Part shown: positions 12,898 through 21,893 of the stretch, one piece after another
Layout: every line of letters starts with the position of its first letter
How positions within the stretch are numbered: the first letter of the stretch is position 1
Position numbers and translations under genes: made by a program
Notes under the pieces: generated by a model
Database searches by the model: none
Seen by the model: only the letters and a program-made list of their open reading frames with translations
What the model was told of the DNA's origin: nothing
Assembly: GCA_025175895.1 (NCBI GenBank)
Contig: CM046004.1
Coordinates: 14,495,011 to 14,559,010, forward strand
Direction: 5' to 3'
Origin: Wurfbainia villosa
Lineage: Eukaryota > Streptophyta > Magnoliopsida > Zingiberales > Zingiberaceae
Length of the DNA stretch: 64,000 nucleotides

Positions 12898-13809
12898 ATG
12901 AGCAGCAAGAAACCTAAGGAGCGTTTCAACAAGGGGGCCTGGAGTGCCGCTGAAGACGAGATCCTAACGGACTATGTCAGAGCTCATGGAGGAGGGAGGT
13001 GGGGGCAGGTTCCTACAAAATCAGGTCATATTATGTTTTATATAGCAACTTCTTCTCCTCCTATTATATTGATCTATAAGTATTTAAGCACAGGTGAGTG
13101 TTGCTTTGTCAGGCCTGAATCGATGTCCGAGGAGCTGTCGGCTTCGCTGGCTGAATTATCTGCGGCCGGACATCAAGAGGGGAAACATATCCAACGAAGA
13201 GGAGGATCTCATCATCAGGCTCCATAATCTTTTGGGAAACAGGTCGCTTAAACTCATGTTCAAAATAAATATATATACGGAGAGTATTGATTCCGATACT
13301 TCCTCATGTTAATTTGCTTGTGCTAAACATGCAGGTGGTCTCTGATAGCTGGAAGGTTGCCGGGTCGAACAGATAATGAGATCAAGAATTACTGGAACAC
13401 AGTGCTAAAGAAGAAGCTAAAGGTCCAGTCAGTTGAATCCACGCAAGATCGCAAGTGCACGAGTAAAAGAGGGATCAGACAGTCGTCGTCTGCATGTAAT
13501 GAGCGTGTGAACGGAACTTGCAAGGAATACAAAGAAGCACTGTTCGGAGGAGAACGGATACTTGACGCTTCTTTCTTGCCACTCGATGAAAGTGATATGT
13601 TTGACCAATCCATGGGTTCTGATCATATCGAGCAGCACTGCTCGAGATGGGCTCCAGACAAGGATAACTTGGTAGAAGACCACGGAATTTGGGCAGCAGG
13701 TCATGCTTATTCCCCAGTGTCTTTTGATGATAGTTTGCAATTTACCAAAGAAATATTAGACAATTGGCTGGCCGAGAGCAGCATGCAACAGTGCATTCTT
13801 CCTCTCTGA
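12898..13809 (+). CDS. R2R3-MYB transcription factor, bHLH-interacting type, three exons
   Basis: The exons are 12898-13024, 13113-13242 and 13335-13809 with GT-AG introns, giving 732 nt and 243 residues. The intron positions (after codon 42 in R2 and within codon 86 in R3) are the usual ones for plant R2R3-MYBs. R2 runs from KGAW (W15) through W35 and W55. R3 starts near residue 66, and its recognition helix contains LPGRTDNEIKNYWN (94-107). The motif [DE]Lx2[RK]x3Lx6Lx3R, which binds R/B-type bHLH partners, is complete: D74, L75, R78, L82, L89, R93. The C-terminus is acidic and ends near SLQFTKEILDNWLAES, reminiscent of WER/GL1- and TT2/C1-type activators of epidermal patterning or flavonoid genes. 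That role is inference. Unusual: the R2 helix reads CPRSC where plant MYBs normally have CGKSC. The N-terminus starts MSSKKPKERF and lacks the common MGRxPCC. The frame is intact. Confidence 0.9.
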
Positions 13810-14598
13810 GACAGATTAATTACTGATCGAGTCGTGGCATGCATGCATGGTCTCACAAGGTTTGATATGTCCTCTTAAACATTTAAGTGATGCGCGCGTT
13901 TGCCAGATGCCTGAGTTGCTCATGGAGCTAGCCAAATTATGAGTGTTGATGTGCATCTCTCGCATGTGTCCGAATTGAAGAAGTTGTTGCGACTTGCATG
14001 ATTGATCAGTCCCTACATCGATCAATCACGAGATGGTCCGATCTTAGATTCCGAAATATTTATATATATGAAACTCTGCTAGGAGTCTGATTGAAGATGA
14101 CGCCCACTAATATGAAAGTGATATTTTGAGTTTTTCTCTGCTTTGGGCCAATTATGCATGCGAAATGCGAAACTGACAGCCATGACCTACAGGCGATGTT
14201 TCTGTCCGAATAATTGCTTTAGGTATGTGTGGAGAGAACGGCAACTTCCATCCACTTCCTCACGTAACTAAATGTCAAGCGACATGTTTGTTCCGACTAT
14301 TGTTTTTGTCCGTACTGATACGATGAGACAGATAAAATATTTAGAGGAATAAATGAAATATTAAATTTTATTGTGAATGAATATTCTAAAAATTGATATT
14401 CGAGGGTATATAAATTATACTCTCAAATAAAATTACTTTTATCAAAATATTAATATTAATATTAATATTGAGACAATATAAAATCTCATGTCAAATCAAA
14501 CACAATCGAATTTAAGATTAGTCGAGGAGACCATGACTCCCATCATGGATCTATGTCTCGAATTGATCATTATATATATAACTTCGATAATTTACTAA
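13810..14598. other. 3' flank of the MYB gene
   Basis: This contains the presumed MYB 3' untranslated region and then AT-rich spacer. I see no further gene; the minus-strand frame at 13816-14025 overlaps the 3' flank and is not supported. Confidence 0.4.
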
Positions 14599-14646
14599 CA
14601 CTACAAGAAAAATAGTATTTAACGATGAATTTTTTTCTACGGTGAT
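14599..14646 (+). mobile_element. CACTA transposon left terminus, interrupted
   Basis: The sequence CACTACAAGAAAAATAGT starts at 14599 and is preceded by TAA (14596-14598), a plausible 3-bp target duplication. This is the canonical plant CACTA terminus. After about 48 bases the sequence changes into the LTR of retroelement A, so the rest of the transposon, if present, would lie beyond A to the right and was not found in the window. It is not the partner of the terminus at 2638, because the two point away from each other. Confidence 0.5.
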
Positions 14647-14779
14647 AGGGTCCAGATTTTCAGTTAGGATATTTAATATATTCTCAAAAGGTATCAAACA
14701 TAATATTTGATCAGTTAAAATATTTTCCGAGCTAAGAGTATGATTCCGAGGCAGTTAGTATAGTTTATGAGCTATTTAT

Positions 14780-15360
14780 GTAATTCTCGAGCAGTATATG
14801 TGACGCCCGAGCCAAGTAGGACAAGCAGAGTAGTGGTGTTCAGAGCTAAGTATTGTGTTGACAAAGCAGTATATGTATTTTCCAGTTGATATATATAATT
14901 CCCGAGCAGTATATGTGATGCTTGAGCCAAGTAGAGGTGAGTAGAGTAGTGGTGGTCAGAGCTAAGTGTTGTATTGACAGAGCAGTATATGCATTTCATA
15001 GTTGATGTATGTAATTCCAAAGCAGTATATGTGATGTCTAAGCCAAGTAGAGGTGAGTAGAGTAATGGTGTTTAGAGCTAAGTGGTGTATTGTTAGAGCA
15101 GTATATGCATTTTCCAATTGATGTATGTAATTCCAGAGCAGTATATGTGACGCCTGAGCTGAGTAGGGGTGAGCAGAGTAGTTGTGTTGGCAAAGCAGTA
15201 TATGCATTTCCCGATTGATATAGGTGATTCACGAGCAGTATATGTGACGCTTGAGCTAAGTAAGGGCGAGCAGAGTAGTGTTCAGAGTTAAGCATTGTGT
15301 TGGTAGAGCAGTGTATGCATTTCACGATTGATATATGTAATTCTCGAATAGTGTATGCAA
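14780..15360 (+). repeat. Tandem repeat of about 116 bp in the U3 of element A
   Basis: The motif GCAGTATATGTGACGCC recurs at about 14,791, 14,906, 15,022, 15,138 and 15,235, with a diverged copy near 15,349. Spacing is near 116 bp with one shorter unit of 97 bp. Each unit also has a second GCAGTATATGCATTTCC half, so units are themselves two-part. Related single motifs (TTTCTCGAGTGAT) continue to about 15,560. The minus-strand open frames here are by-products of the repeat. Confidence 0.85.
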
Positions 15361-15828
15361 ATCTCAAGCGATATAGGTATTTCCCATGCCAAGTAAGGAA
15401 GAGCAGTGCAAATAGTTAGTGCATTTGCGAGTTGAATTTTCCCGATCAATTTATGTATTCCCTAAGCAGTGTGTATATTTCTCGAGTGATTAGTGTGTTT
15501 CTCAAGTTGTTAGTATAATTCTCGAGCAGTTTGTTTATTTCTCGAGTGATATACATATGCCTTGGGTATTTTTTGAATTAAACAAAAAGGGGGAAATGGA
15601 TATTTTTGGGTGCAGGAGATGATGGGGAGATTTTTGAATAAGAAGTGTTATCAATATAAGATATTTTGTTTATTTATTTGATTAATGGTTGGCCGAAAAA
15701 AAATAGAGGACACGTTGAGAGCATAAAAGAAGTTATTTTGAAAAGGAGCAGGAGAAACAGTTATATCTCGACAGGTTGGAAAGGGTATTAAAGTAAATAC
15801 ACTTCAAATTAAGGCCGTATGAATCTCC

Positions 15829-15836
15829 TATAAAAG
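15829..15836 (+). promoter_or_regulatory. TATA box of the element A LTR
   Basis: TATAAAAG follows the U3 tandem repeats and precedes the presumed R region by about 30 bases. The position and sequence fit an LTR RNA polymerase II promoter. Confidence 0.65.
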
Positions 15837-16108
15837 GGACAAAAGTGAAAGAAAGCAGGGATGGTTCTTTCTTCGCTATTTGATACCTCAAAGATCTCTT
15901 CTTACTTCTTCTTCTACATTCTACTTTTTCATGATTCCGTTTCTAATTTGAGCGTCAAAGGGGTCACGCCGGGAAGCCGACCCACCCTTAACATTCTTTT
16001 TTAAAGTGACAGATCTAGCTTTCAATTCAAGGATACAAGGCGATTAGAAGAAATCCTCAAGAAGGAAGAGAAAGATCTGAGTAGGCCAAAAAAGAGGACA
16101 CCATCAAA

Positions 16109-16127
16109 TTGGCATCGTCTGTGAGAA
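16109..16127 (+). other. Primer-binding site region of element A
   Basis: TTGGCATCGTCTGTGAGAA starts three bases after the LTR end and corresponds, with mutations, to the TTGGCGCCGTCTGTGGGAA segment conserved after Tat-type 5' LTRs. The gag start ATG follows at 16,146. Confidence 0.6.
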
Positions 16128-16642
16128 CCTGAATAAAAAGTTGCGATGGTGAATACTGTAGGAGATTTGAGGCCGCTAGAGGGGGGTGAATAGCGTCGCG
16201 CTCATTCGATAATGGAATTCGTTGCGTTTGTCTCTACAATTTCGTTAGCGCAGCGGAAATAGAAGTAATACAATAACGAAATATGACAAACACAATAGGA
16301 ACACAAGTATGTAACGTGGTTCAGAACCGCACGGTTCCTACTCTACGGATCGGGCTCTAAAAGCCCTAGAAATGCAAACACACACTACTAATCACAATAA
16401 CTCCTTCTCGACACAAGTCGAAGGTGGAGAAACCTCGTACAAACGATCTTACAATAGCAAGAACGAAATACAAGCAATATATGATGCAAATACGAAAGAC
16501 AAGTAAAGAAAAGACTTTACAACACTTGTTTTTAATTGCTTGAATGCTTGGTTGCTTGCTTGCACTTGGAGACCTGATTTGCAGCAACAAATCGCCCCAA
16601 TAGCCCTCAAGAACCGGATACATTTTTCTCCATCACGAGCTC

Positions 16643-16650
16643 CTTTTATA
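16643..16650 (-). promoter_or_regulatory. TATA box, 3' LTR of B
   Basis: TATAAAAG on the minus strand follows the palindrome array in element orientation and sits at the same LTR position as in the partner LTR (24,193-24,200). Confidence 0.7.
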
Positions 16651-16772
16651 GCTTCAACTTTGTCTTTGGAAAATATCGATCGATCATTATTCGGGACCAT
16701 CGATGTTGATCACCTTTATTCTTGTGAGACAACGGTGTAATCCACGCTAGAAAAATCCAACGGCTAGGACAT

Positions 16773-16996
16773 CAATCGACTGATCATGAGCATCAGTCGA
16801 CTGTTCAATCCATCACTCGACTTCTCGTCCCAGTGGTCGAGTGAGACTCCATTCTGTGCCCTAAAATCCGAGCATCAGTTGACTGCTTGTCCAATCAGTC
16901 GATTGTCCATCTATGACAGTCGACTGCTAGGGCAATTCCCGCAGTCACACCCTAGTTGACTACGCCAGTCGACTGTCACATGACACCAGTCGACTG
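16773..16996 (-). promoter_or_regulatory. Palindrome array (CAGTCGACTG) in the 3' LTR of B
   Basis: Four exact copies of the 10-bp palindrome and several one-base variants (CAATCGACTG, CAGTTGACTG, CAGTCGATTG) lie upstream of the TATA box in element orientation. Most variants are C-to-T or G-to-A at the central CpG. Confidence 0.85.
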
Positions 16997-17207
16997 ACAC
17001 ACCTCAAACATGAGGTTTTAGCCCAAGTATGGTGCCCCCATACTTGCTAGACCACCCTTAGTCTAGACTTAAGCCTTCTAGCCACCTCCATCAGCCTTAT
17101 GCCTCTCGGATCCCTCCAAGTCATCCATGACTTGTTCATCGATCGTGCTAGCCTTCAGGTGCTTCCATCGGCTATGTCATGCTAACGGTGTCTACACCGC
17201 CAAGGCA

Positions 17208-17470
17208 CATTGGACTTACGCCGCCAAGACTCCGCTTGGACTTTACACCGTCAAACATTGGACTTATGCTGCCAAGACTCTCACTTGAACTTTACGCCGC
17301 CAATATCAAACCCCTTGGACTTCTCAAATGCCAAGACTCAAGCTTGGACTTTCCCTTGCCAACCCATGTTGGACTTTCCATGCCAAGATCCATGCTTGGA
17401 CTTTCCCAAATGCCAAGTGTCCCACTTGGACTTTCCATGCCAAGTACCCATGACTTGGACTTTCCATAAT
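17208..17470 (-). repeat. Short TTGGACTTTCC/GCCAAG repeats in the 3' LTR of B
   Basis: TTGGACTTT recurs about every 25-40 bases, alternating with GCCAAG, so each pair can fold back (CTTGG...CCAAG). The same array is in all four LTR copies of the B/C family, at the start of the U3. Confidence 0.85.
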
Positions 17471-17672
17471 CACATGGTCAACCCTAGTCAACCATCAAAG
17501 TCTCCCTCGAATCAAACTCGAGTCCAGTTAAACATAACCGGGGTTGATTGTATAAACAATCTTCCCAAAACATCAATAGACATTAATGTCAACTTACTTT
17601 GTCAAACATCAAAACATCTCTCGAGTCAAACTCGAGTCTGGTCAATCGTGATCTGGGCCGATTGCACCAACA

Positions 17673-18026
17673 ATCTCCCCCTTTTTGATGTTTGACAAAA
17701 CAAACCTTGAGTTAGGCCCCTAACTCAAATTCCCTTACCAATTTTTCAAATTGGTAATTTAATGTTCTCCCCCTTTTTGACATACATCTAAAAGGTTATC
17801 TCTCCAAGGAGGTCAATGTCTCATGTCCCAATGAGATCTTACAATCTTCCCCTTGATCCAAAAATACCTAAGATGCCTACCATCTTCCTAGTGATAAGTC
17901 CCATATCACTCAAGAGAGGCAATCCTATATGCTCTCCCAATTTCCAAATTGGGTCTCTCAAAATCTCATTTTCCTCCTCATGAGGAAAAATATCATTCAT
18001 CATCCCATGATGAATTCCTCCCCCTA
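17673..18026 (-). other. Polypurine tract and its repeated copies, element B
   Basis: On the minus strand the tract AAAAAGGGGGAGAT abuts the 3' LTR (17,673-17,686). Related tracts recur near 17,766-17,779, 17,843-17,854 and 18,015-18,026. Only the LTR-adjacent tract is expected to prime plus-strand synthesis. Multiple tract copies are a described Sirevirus feature. Confidence 0.8.
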
Positions 18027-19315
18027 AAGGCTTGCTCCTCCTAGATCATTGCACCAATAATGTCCTCGGGAAGTCCCTAAGCCAATAGGAACTCTAAACC
18101 ATAAAAAATAAGGTTAAAAGTTCAAACATGAACTCTCCCCACCTTAAATTTGATGCAATATCCTAACACCTCTCCTAATCCATATTCAATGGATTTTCAC
18201 CCTTTATAATGCTTACCAAAGCATATCCTAGGGTTAGAAGTGGTTAGGGACATTAACCGTAGCTGAAATCGGCCTAAACAAACCTAGTTTTCCTGAAATC
18301 AGCATTGGCAATGACTCGTCACTACGATCGTGACATCACATCGCCGATCATGCCACCAAAGGCGATCGAAATTTCCAAATTTCAATTATCAGAATCGAAT
18401 TTCAGAAAATCATAAGTAATTCTACGTATATCAAAAAATCACGAAATTTGATATGTATAATACTTATCACACATACAATCGGTGAAAAATCTTGATAAAA
18501 TATTTTAACCATTAAAATAGGAGATTGGTACAAAGTTCAAAAACTGTTAAAACTTTAAAGTTTTTGATCTACTTTGTATCAACTTCTACAATGATGATGG
18601 CTATCAAAAGATAGACTTCACCAAGGTTTTCTAAAGTGATTTTAAAACGTTTTTGAAAACCTATTTTGAACCATGATTTATTGGCTAAATATACATAACT
18701 TGTATATTAGTTTTCCTCAAAATTCTTAGTGATGATTGAAATAAATTTAAGTTCATCTAGATGCACTACCTATGCACCTTGAACCTAACTTATTATTCTA
18801 ACATCTCACATATTATCTAAGATGTAAACACACACATACATGTCAATTTAGATGTGAGATGTGGAGTTAGGATTATTATGACCTCATGCATTTTCTAGGC
18901 AACCCTACTTGATTCTCTTATAAATGGGACTCCAAGTCATGTCATTTTTCCTTAAATCAATTTTAATCAAAATAAATGCATGAATGATCATGGCATAAAT
19001 GATATCAATAATAACACATGGCCAATGATCATGATGTCATGACATATGATATAATCTAAAAACAAACATGACATCTAAAATAATCCTAAACAATGTCATG
19101 ACATGTTATATGATAAGATGAAATTTCATGTCATGATATGACAATTTTCCATAAACTAATACAATAATACAAGCACATAATCAGACAAATGATTTTCATA
19201 AACAGAATATTTCATCCAATTTAAGAAAGCTTCAATTTTTACATCCAAAATAGAGATTTGAGATGCTCAATCTCACTACAAAAACTAAAAACAAAAATCC
19301 TAACATCCTCTAGCT
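18027..19315. other. Non-coding 3' interior of element B
   Basis: AT-rich sequence without a supported ORF. It is collinear with the 3' interior of C, including repeated CATGTCATGACAT-like words (about 19,020-19,150, matching 40,800-40,930 in C). Confidence 0.6.
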
Positions 19316-20712
19316 CTAATCATCTGCAGAAGGTGGAGGTGGAGGAGGCTGCTGGCTCAAGGTCCAGGCTCGCATCATCTCGTACATATTGAGCTGACGC
19401 TGCTCAATGTGACTCTGGGACTCCTCAATCTGAATGTAGCGCTCCTCCATCCAACTGAGATGCTCGCCCATGGAGGATTGCCCCACTATAAGCTCTGACA
19501 GCCGAGAGTCAACTGTCTGCTGGTAGTCCTGGAATCTGGCCTCCAGCTGTCCAAATCGATCTGAAGGACCTGCTGCTGATGCATCTACTGGCATCTAGTC
19601 CTCCTCATCAGCAACATTTGGATCCTCATAATCCTCTACAGCCTCTCTAGGCACTAGAGGTGGCTCCCCACGTGCCCTGGGCGGAGGTCGAGGTGCCAGC
19701 TCCATCTGCCCATGTCCCATCCGCAGCTTTGCCAATGAGAAGTTACGAACTGATATACAGTCGTAAACTTCAGATAGCGCCCTCAGTGATCCCCTGTTAA
19801 TGTTAATGCCTAAAGACTCTAACCATGCAGTGATGATGTGGCCAAAAGGCATATGCACTTTCCCTTGCACAGGGGATATGAAATGTACAATGCAATGAAA
19901 CATATTCAATGCAATGTTTATGTCTAGTCTATGACGCATGACGTACAGGAGAAAGAGATGGGGAGGCCGAATCTTGGCCAGACCCCGAGTCACAATCGGG
20001 AGAAGGCACCCAACAATGACTTTGTAGAGTACATTGTCGGGCGCAGATAGCTCATTGATGGGAAATAAGTTCTGAGCTGGTGGACGAGGATGGCGAAAGA
20101 CATGCTCATGCATGGAGTCCAAGGAGATATGATCAAAGGGCTCAGGTAGAGGGGCATCGAAGGTAGGGTAAAATATGAAAGTATCAGCCGATGGCTTACA
20201 CTCAAGAAACTCCTGCAATATTGCAGGAGTGAACTCTAAGTTGCGTTTTGCAACGCGGGTAGTGTAGGTAGGACCATCGTCTACCTTCTTTAAGTTTTGA
20301 TAGAACTCCTTAAGGAGATCATCATTTATGGCATGAGTGCATAATACTATCTTCATGAGATGATAATATGATAAAATTTTCATGATGTCACTGCAGTAAC
20401 GAGTAAAGAAATCCCTATCAATGTACTTAACCAACATGATTTGGTACAACCGTGATTCAACCTCAATCGAGTCATTTATATGGGATCGCCTATATGAATG
20501 CAATGCAGTGACATGAAATACAAAGACACAAATGCATGATTAGATTATAATGAGTTATAATGAAAAAATTAGGATTTTAGAGGAGTAAAAAGGTTATACT
20601 TTGGCACCATTGAGGATGATGAGGAGAGGGTACTCAGACACCGCTGAAGAGATTGCCGGAGAGTTCGCCGGAGCAGTGGTTTCGTCAGAACCCTAATCGA
20701 AGAAGAAAACAT
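19316..20712 (-). pseudogene. ORF2 of element B: plant 'transposon protein' (Transposase_32-like) with one intron and one stop
   Basis: A two-exon model fits: exon 1 20,712-20,600 (MFSSSIRVLTK to MVPK), intron 20,599-20,490 with GT-AG borders, exon 2 20,489-19,316. The joined frame is 1,287 nt (429 codons). A single in-frame TAG at 19,597-19,595 would truncate the last 92 residues; otherwise the frame is clean. The body contains LLKEFYQNLKKVDDG, a region near RPPHLFLLYVMRHRLDINIA, and PFGHIITAWLESLGI, the layout of the domain annotated as 'putative plant transposon protein'. The tail is acidic, then coiled-coil (FGQLEARFQDYQQTVDSRL) and ends in a Pro run. The biochemical role of this family is unknown; it is not a DDE transposase by anything visible. 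An upstream palindrome array and a CT-rich leader suggest its own transcription unit. The sister element C lacks the whole module. Confidence 0.65.
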
Positions 20713-20897
20713 CACCGAAAATGAGTAGATTAGGGCTATGAGATGCTAAAAACGTGAGTGGAGGAGTTTGATTGTCAAACCTAGGGCTTAGGTAGCCGGC
20801 GCGGTCAGAAGAGTTGGTCGGAGAAGGAGGCGGGACCGGAGAGAAGGAAGAAGGCGAGAGATCGATCGTGAAGACGCCAAACCCTAGCGGTTCGGCG

Positions 20898-21170
20898 TTA
20901 TAAAATCGCAACTCCAGTCGACTGATGTGCAACATTAGTCGACTGATTGCGGCTTATGAGCGGTTTTACCGAACCGATACGGATCATGTCGACTCGAATC
21001 GACTACCTGAGCATTCTCAGATCGTACTACGGAACATCGGGCCGATCGATGTTGGTCATCAGTCAACTGATGCGATCATCACTCGACTGCTCAGTGACCA
21101 CTCGACTGATGATCCCTCTGTCTCGATGAACAATACCATCAGTCGACTGATGTATCCTATAAGTCAACTG
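20898..21170 (-). promoter_or_regulatory. Internal palindrome array with TATA-like site upstream of ORF2
   Basis: Exact or one-to-two-base variants of CAGTCGACTG occur at about 20,915, 20,934, 21,059, 21,080, 21,099, 21,139 and 21,161. A TATA-like TTTTATAA lies at 20,905-20,898 on the minus strand, just downstream of the array in ORF2 orientation and about 190 bases before the ORF2 ATG. The order (array, TATA, leader, ORF) copies that of the LTR promoters. Promoter function is inferred. Confidence 0.45.
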
Positions 21171-21893
21171 ATGTACAAACAATCGAGTCCTGGAAATAGC
21201 ACTCATCGCTGGACGATCGTATCGTACATAGAGTACCGATCGATAAATCAGACAATCGATCGATATCTGATTTCCAGATCTGAGTTTCAGAAAATCTCAT
21301 TTTCTTTATCCAACTTGTTTCATTTTCTCATGTTTAATCTTGTATATCGAATATATTAATGTTATGCTTATATTCATGTATTCGTTAATGTATTTTGATA
21401 TTTTATTTCATTTTAGCAAACATTAACATCCAATGGTTTCAAAATCCTAACATCTCACCCTTTCTAAGTGTTGAAATACACAATCAAGGTAAAAGACTTG
21501 TTTTGTGAGATGCAATCCACCCTAGACATTCCTTCCAAGCAAACACATAGTGAAACACATGAAGCATGGTAAGTGCAAGACATCAAGGTGTGTGGCACCT
21601 GAGTATCACTCTTGATGTAACTTCTACACCTTAAAAATACTTCTCTTGATACATTAATTCCTAAAGTGTACCAAAGATCAAAATGACACACTATGACCTC
21701 TAAATCTAGATTGTGTCAATTTTATTGATTTTTCATGATTTCAGAAATATATTGGCACATCCTAAAATCTTTTAGGATAGAATATCAAACCTATTTCCAA
21801 GGTATTCATAACCTTGAAAATAACCTAACATATCAACTTTGCTATGGTTGAGTTAACTACCCATCCAATCAAAGTTGATACATCCTAATCCAT
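21171..21893. other. Non-coding spacer between gag and ORF2 of element B
   Basis: The left part belongs to the ORF2 module that is absent from C. The right part (about 21,650-21,893) aligns with C immediately after gag (40,461-40,690). No ORF is supported. Confidence 0.5.

Larger units (their letters stand above)
14647..16106 (+). repeat. 5' LTR of element A
   Basis: The right edge is fixed by CACCATCA followed directly by AATTGGCATCGTCTGTGAGA, a variant of the TTGGCGCCGTCTGTGGG start found after plant Gypsy LTRs. The left edge is estimated at the change from CACTA-terminus sequence. The U3 is dominated by a tandem repeat, followed by a TATA box at 15,829 and an R/U5 of about 270 bases. With no second copy in the window, the exact ends are inferred. 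Confidence 0.65.
16157..17672 (-). repeat. 3' LTR of element B
   Basis: This is one of two direct repeats of about 1.5 kb. In plus coordinates it runs from TGTAGGAG to CACCAACA. It differs from the partner copy by scattered substitutions, many of them C/T or G/A at the palindrome CpG, and by small indels around 16,660-16,700. Confidence 0.95.

Noticed and set aside
14772..15367. Repetitive minus-strand ORFs rich in His, Thr and Tyr
   Set aside because: By-products of the 116-bp tandem repeat in the LTR of element A.
16773..16996. Regularly recurring CAGTCGACTG considered as a CRISPR-like or satellite array
   Set aside because: Units are 10-bp palindromes with irregular spacing and non-unique spacers inside a plant LTR; no CRISPR feature applies.
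17179..17695. Open frames with repeated LDFPCQ/TWTFPCQ-like peptides (also 24,697-25,388, 25,913-26,404, 42,269-42,765)
   Set aside because: They are translations of the TTGGACTTTCC/GCCAAG repeat array of the LTR, open in several frames and without coding constraint.
20693..20935. 80-aa minus ORF starting MLHISRLELRF
   Set aside because: Covers the palindrome array and leader before ORF2; Pro/Ser-rich reading of a CT-rich leader is more likely than a protein.
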